Position numbers and translations under genes: made by a program
The notes under the pieces: model-generated
Seen by the model: only the letters and a program-made list of their open reading frames with translations
What the model was told of the DNA's origin: nothing
Databases searched by the model: none
Assembly: GCF_963667135.1 (NCBI RefSeq)
Contig: NZ_OY762974.1
Location: forward strand, 186,001-250,000
DNA length: 64,000 nucleotides
Reading direction: 5' to 3'
Origin: an uncultured Macellibacteroides sp.
GTDB lineage: Bacteria; Bacteroidota; Bacteroidia; Bacteroidales; Tannerellaceae
Part shown: piece after piece, positions 60,707 to 64,000 of the stretch
Numbering within the stretch: the first letter of the stretch is position 1
Layout of the letters: each line of letters starts with the position of its first letter

Positions 60707-62137
60707 ATGATCATACAAAAACTTAAAAAGCTATACCTTTCCTATACAGGATCTGAGGCTGAAAACATTGAAGAATTACCCTCATCGGGGTCAAACCGCC
60801 GTTACTTCAGGCTTTTTGGTCTGCAGACACTTATTGGTGTTAGTGGTACCTCGCCCGAAGAGAACTGTGCTTTTATCTACATGGCCGACCATTTTAAGAG
60901 CAAGGGGTTACCTGTTCCAAAGGTGCACTGCTGCTCTGAAGACAAAAGTATTTATCTTCAGGAAGATTTGGGGGATACGCTTCTTTTCGATGCCGTTGAG
61001 AAAGGTAGAAAAAGCTGTGTATTTGATGACTATGAACGTACACTTTTGAAGAAAACGATTTCACTATTGCCTTCGTTTCAGTTCTCGGGCGCCGATGGTC
61101 TTGATTTCTCGAACTGCTATCCGCAGCCCGAGTTTAATCAACGATCCATTCTTTGGGATCTCAATTACTTTAAATATTGTTTTCTTAAAGCTACCGGACT
61201 CGATTTTCAGGAAAACATTCTGGAAGATGATTTCCAAAAATTATCGGATGTTCTTCTCCGCAATTCTTCGGCAACGTTTCTTTACCGCGATTTTCAGTCG
61301 AGGAACGTGATGATAAAGGACGGGGAACCTTATTTTATAGATTTCCAGGGTGGACGTAAAGGTCCGGTTTATTACGACGTGGCGTCTTTCATCTGGCAGG
61401 CAAAAGCCAAGTTTCCGGAAGATTTGCGACAGGAGTTGCTGAGTGATTATATCAGCGCGCTACGCACCTTTATTCCGGTGGACGAAACTTATTTCCGCAG
61501 TCAGCTTAAGCATTTTATTTTATTCCGTACGCTTCAGGTTCTGGGTGCCTATGGTTTCCGTGGTTACTTTGAAAAAAAGCCGCACTTTATACAGAGTGTG
61601 CCTTTTGCCATTAATAATCTGAGACAGCTGTTACACGAGGACTATCCAGAGTACCCTTACTTATGCAACATTCTGCGTAAGTTAACCGGACTAAAACAAT
61701 TTTCGGACGATCTGCAAAAAAGGATGCTGGAAGTAAAAATAGTTAGCTTTGCTTACAAGAAAGGGATACCCAATGATCCTTCGGGCAACGGGGGTGGTTT
61801 TGTTTTTGATTGCCGTGCTGTAAACAATCCCGGTAAGTACGAACGATATAATCACTTTACCGGACTAGACGAACCGGTAATTACCTTTCTGGAAGAAGAC
61901 GGTGAGATTACCCAATTCCTGGATGAAGCTTATACTATGGTTGATGCGTCCGTTAAAAGGTATATCGACAGAGGTTTTACTAACCTGATGGTTTGCTTTG
62001 GTTGTACCGGCGGACAACATCGTTCGGTCTATTCTGCGCAACACCTGGCCGAACACCTTCATGAGAAATTTGGTGTAAAAATCCACTTGACTCACAGGGA
62101 ACAGAATATTGAACAAATCTTTGATGCGACATTATGA
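60707..62137 (+). CDS. AmgK-like sugar kinase fused to a RapZ C-terminal-like domain
   Basis: Of 476 residues, about 1-335 form an aminoglycoside-phosphotransferase-like kinase: GSNRRYFRLFG at the nucleotide loop, the catalytic FLYRDFQSRNVMIKDGEPYFIDFQGGRKGP. In description the key parts are HRD-equivalent YRDFQSRN and the DFQGG metal loop. Residues 345-476 resemble the C-terminal domain of RapZ (FDCRAVNNPGKYERY, MVCFGCTGGQHRSVYSA). The kinase part resembles AmgK, the anomeric MurNAc/GlcNAc kinase of cell-wall recycling. Its stop overlaps the start of a MurU-like gene (ATGA), supporting that pathway. The RapZ-like part may sense amino-sugar metabolites. Function is inferred from pairing. Confidence 0.75.
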   Translation: MIIQKLKKLYLSYTGSEAENIEELPSSGSNRRYFRLFGLQTLIGVSGTSPEENCAFIYMADHFKSKGLPVPKVHCCSEDKSIYLQEDLGDTLLFDAVEKGRKSCVFDDYERTLLKKTISLLPSFQFSGADGLDFSNCYPQPEFNQRSILWDLNYFKYCFLKATGLDFQENILEDDFQKLSDVLLRNSSATFLYRDFQSRNVMIKDGEPYFIDFQGGRKGPVYYDVASFIWQAKAKFPEDLRQELLSDYISALRTFIPVDETYFRSQLKHFILFRTLQVLGAYGFRGYFEKKPHFIQSVPFAINNLRQLLHEDYPEYPYLCNILRKLTGLKQFSDDLQKRMLEVKIVSFAYKKGIPNDPSGNGGGFVFDCRAVNNPGKYERYNHFTGLDEPVITFLEEDGEITQFLDEAYTMVDASVKRYIDRGFTNLMVCFGCTGGQHRSVYSAQHLAEHLHEKFGVKIHLTHREQNIEQIFDATL

Positions 62138-62868
62138 AAGCGATGATTTTTGCGGCCGGAACGGGTTCACGACTGAAGCCTTTTACCGACCATACTCCCA
62201 AAGCTCTGATCCCCGTTGCGGGAAAACCGATGCTGGAACATGTTATTCTTAAACTTAAGGAGGCTGGATTTAATGAAATTGTTGTAAACGTTCATCATCT
62301 GGGTGATCAGATAATCGATTTCCTTACACTGAATAATAACTTTGGTTTAGAAATTCATATTTCTGACGAACGGGACTATCTTCTTGAAACCGGTGGAGGA
62401 ATAAAACATGCTGCCCGGTTTCTGCAGGGAGAAGAACCCTTTCTGGTGCACAACGTGGATATTGTATCCAATGTGAACTTAAAAGAACTATATAACCATC
62501 ACCTGCAAACAAATCCGCTTGCTACACTTCTTGTAAGCAAACGGGAGACTTCCCGTAACCTGTTATTCAATAAAGAGAATAACCTTAGTGGCTGGCGCAA
62601 CAAAGAAACGGGAGAGATTAAATCGTTTTATCCCCACTTCGATCCATCGCAGTATACCGAATATGCGTTTAATGGAATACATGTGATGTCTCCGCAGGTT
62701 TTTGAATGGATGGAAGAATGGACTGGTAAGTTTTCTATCATAAACTTCTATCTTGCAGTCTGCGCCAAAGCGCATATACAGGCTTTTCAGCAGGAAGACC
62801 TTCAAATACTGGATATCGGAAAACCCGATGCCCTTCAATTGGCCGAAAGCTTTCTAAAAGGCATTTAA
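62134..62868 (+). CDS. MurU-like sugar-1-phosphate nucleotidyltransferase
   Basis: This 244-residue protein has the nucleotidyltransferase signature MIFAAGTGSRLKPFTDHTPK and ALIPVAGKPMLEH at its start, and FLVHNVDIVSN as the metal-binding site. The size fits MurU (MurNAc-1-phosphate uridylyltransferase) more than longer GlmU-like enzymes. It overlaps the upstream kinase gene by 4 bp. Together they would turn MurNAc into UDP-MurNAc, bypassing de novo synthesis. Another hexose-1-phosphate substrate is possible. Confidence 0.78.
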   Translation: MKAMIFAAGTGSRLKPFTDHTPKALIPVAGKPMLEHVILKLKEAGFNEIVVNVHHLGDQIIDFLTLNNNFGLEIHISDERDYLLETGGGIKHAARFLQGEEPFLVHNVDIVSNVNLKELYNHHLQTNPLATLLVSKRETSRNLLFNKENNLSGWRNKETGEIKSFYPHFDPSQYTEYAFNGIHVMSPQVFEWMEEWTGKFSIINFYLAVCAKAHIQAFQQEDLQILDIGKPDALQLAESFLKGI

Positions 62869-62876
62869 AAATAAAT

Positions 62877-62930
62877 AACTCAATGGAGTTTGTTCACTAA
62901 AAACAAGTAGCTCCATTGAGTTTTTCTTTT
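62877..62930. terminator. Bidirectional terminator
   Basis: AACTCAATGGAG (62877-62888) pairs with CTCCATTGAGTT (62911-62922) around a 22-base loop. T-runs follow on both strands, so it serves the rightward MurU-like gene and the leftward phosphoesterase gene. Confidence 0.8.
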
Positions 62931-62955
62931 GCATGGATAGAGTGCCGGAATCTTG

Positions 62956-64000
62956 TTACCTGGATTCGTTCAGAATCGTAAACAATGAATTCAGATCGTC
63001 GGCTCCGATAAGATCAATACCTTCTTTTAATATAAACTGCTTGTAGTTTTCGGTATCGGGTGCTCCCCACCAACGGAACAGTTTGCCTTCTTTACGTGCT
63101 TGCGCCATTATTTCGCGCATTCGCTTAAGTTGGTCCGCCGGCATCTGGCCTTCTCCCTTCCAGGTAAAGAAAGCAGAAAAGTTATCGCTGACAACCGGCA
63201 TGAGCGTATAGGGAATATTCTTTCCCAAATCAGCTATTTTCCCATCCAGGAAAGTAATGCGGGTTGTTTCTTGCGGCAGACTCGTCATAGGGCGTTCGCC
63301 GGAAAGGAAAAACAAAACAGAACGCTCTTTGAATGTGCCCTCTTCCACCGAACAAAAAAGATCTTTATAGGGTTCCAATTGAGCTTTCAGAACCGGATAC
63401 ATAGCGTCGCCATTTGTTTTGCAATCGACCATCAGTAAAAACGGTCTGTCGCTTCCCGGATATACTTTTCCTCCATTCTTTCGGATACGATCTGCCAGAG
63501 GTTTCAAATAGAGCTCCTTGAATGTACGTTTACTATCCAACGTATCCGGACGGTCGTGGGATACATACAATTCGCCGTTAATCAGGTACAGATCTGCTTC
63601 CACGCAATTAAAGCGGAAAGACAAAGCATCCTTCAACGGATTCTGGCGCCAATAATCGTTATGAGAAAAAGCGTTGTAATGAATTTCCTTACTTATTTTG
63701 CGAGGAAGGGGCGATTTAAGGAAAGGAGGGACGATTTCGTAGTGACCGAGGCTGTCGGTCCACCGACAGGAAGTAATACCCACCGTATCGCCCTTAAGAC
63801 GCAGAACGGCAAAGGATCCGTTACCATCCTCGTCCGGCCAGGCATTATTTACCTGGTATATCGGATAACCCCGATAAGTCTGAACAGACGGTTCATGGGT
63901 ATGCCCGACAAAGAATGCGGCCAGATTATACTGATCAAGCAAATCGAACAACCGGTTGCGCGCCTCTTGCGGCCACCAGATCTGCGCCCACTTATCAACT
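62956..64000 (-). CDS. Partial metallophosphoesterase-GDPD-like fusion protein
   Basis: The frame is open to the right edge, so the N-terminus is missing; about 348 residues are seen. The first part ends a calcineurin-like phosphoesterase domain (AAFFVGHTHEPSVQTYRG with the conserved GHTH). From HYNAFSHNDYWRQNPLKDAL a glycerophosphodiester phosphodiesterase-like TIM barrel begins, with VEADLYLINGELYVSHDRP in the place of the usual HRG/EMD/H residues. Bacteroidetes have such exported double phosphoesterases, presumably for scavenging phosphate or phosphodiesters. An internal TTG at 63951 is not the real start. Confidence 0.7.
   Translation of the reverse strand, partial: VDKWAQIWWPQEARNRLFDLLDQYNLAAFFVGHTHEPSVQTYRGYPIYQVNNAWPDEDGNGSFAVLRLKGDTVGITSCRWTDSLGHYEIVPPFLKSPLPRKISKEIHYNAFSHNDYWRQNPLKDALSFRFNCVEADLYLINGELYVSHDRPDTLDSKRTFKELYLKPLADRIRKNGGKVYPGSDRPFLLMVDCKTNGDAMYPVLKAQLEPYKDLFCSVEEGTFKERSVLFFLSGERPMTSLPQETTRITFLDGKIADLGKNIPYTLMPVVSDNFSAFFTWKGEGQMPADQLKRMREIMAQARKEGKLFRWWGAPDTENYKQFILKEGIDLIGADDLNSLFTILNESR

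Noticed and set aside
1..64000. tRNA or rRNA genes
   Set aside because: No cloverleaf or conserved rRNA segments were recognised on reading; a tRNA search program would settle this.

Overview
The window looks like a Bacteroidales chromosome of the Parabacteroides/Tannerellaceae type. Promoters fit the Bacteroidetes form (TTTG, 19-20 bp, TAnnTTTG), starts lack Shine-Dalgarno sequences, and lipoproteins, 6-bladed beta-propeller proteins and pectin-catabolism genes are typical of that order. Positions 1-46 kb are accessory, visibly AT-rich and almost wholly transcribed leftwards. Positions 54-64 kb are a conventional, less AT-rich core segment.

1-23 kb: a partial MG2-type surface protein is followed by a tandem array of eleven beta-propeller proteins, an erythromycin-esterase-like lipoprotein, a TPR-less regulator, an orphan MacB/FtsX permease and an S41 protease. 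The propeller array has been reshuffled: mosaic paralogues, an in-frame fusion of two neighbours that carries two lipoboxes, and fossil gene ends mark deletions in an ancestral A-B-C-D unit.

23-46 kb: a composite peptide natural-product (RiPP) region. One part has a GG-leader precursor (25874-26041) with a radical SAM maturase, its pseudo-rSAM partner and an ABC permease/ATPase. The other has a six-cysteine GG-leader precursor (40059-40274) with a GT2-LanC-like fusion, two more LanC-like proteins, three more glycosyltransferases, a C39-like/VKOR/thioredoxin membrane protein, a C39 peptidase ABC exporter (PCAT), its HlyD adaptor and a propeller lipoprotein. Both precursors are followed by a strong hairpin before the next gene. 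Relics of a second exporter (HlyD and PCAT pieces) and of a regulator show repeated duplication and decay.

One promoter type links these blocks. Seven leftward sites have two GTGAACAA direct repeats 11 bp apart, 29-31 bp upstream of a TAnnTTTG box. They stand before propellers, the esterase, the S41 protease, a LuxR regulator, the GT2-LanC fusion and the GT32 enzyme. Three of them begin exactly 15 bp after the stop codon of a TPR/HTH-type regulator gene or its pseudogene. I infer a single activator-controlled regulon combining peptide production, export, surface propellers and possible self-protection.

48.8-53.9 kb: one IS66-family element inserted in the end of another, each with its own 8-bp target duplication. 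A tandem array of 22-bp palindromic units lies just to the left.

53.9-64 kb: a hexuronate operon (kduI, MFS transporter, kduD, DUF4861 protein); a DUF2007 protein with a small membrane protein; gdhA; an AmgK/MurU-like sugar-kinase and nucleotidyltransferase pair; and a partial phosphoesterase fusion running off the right edge.
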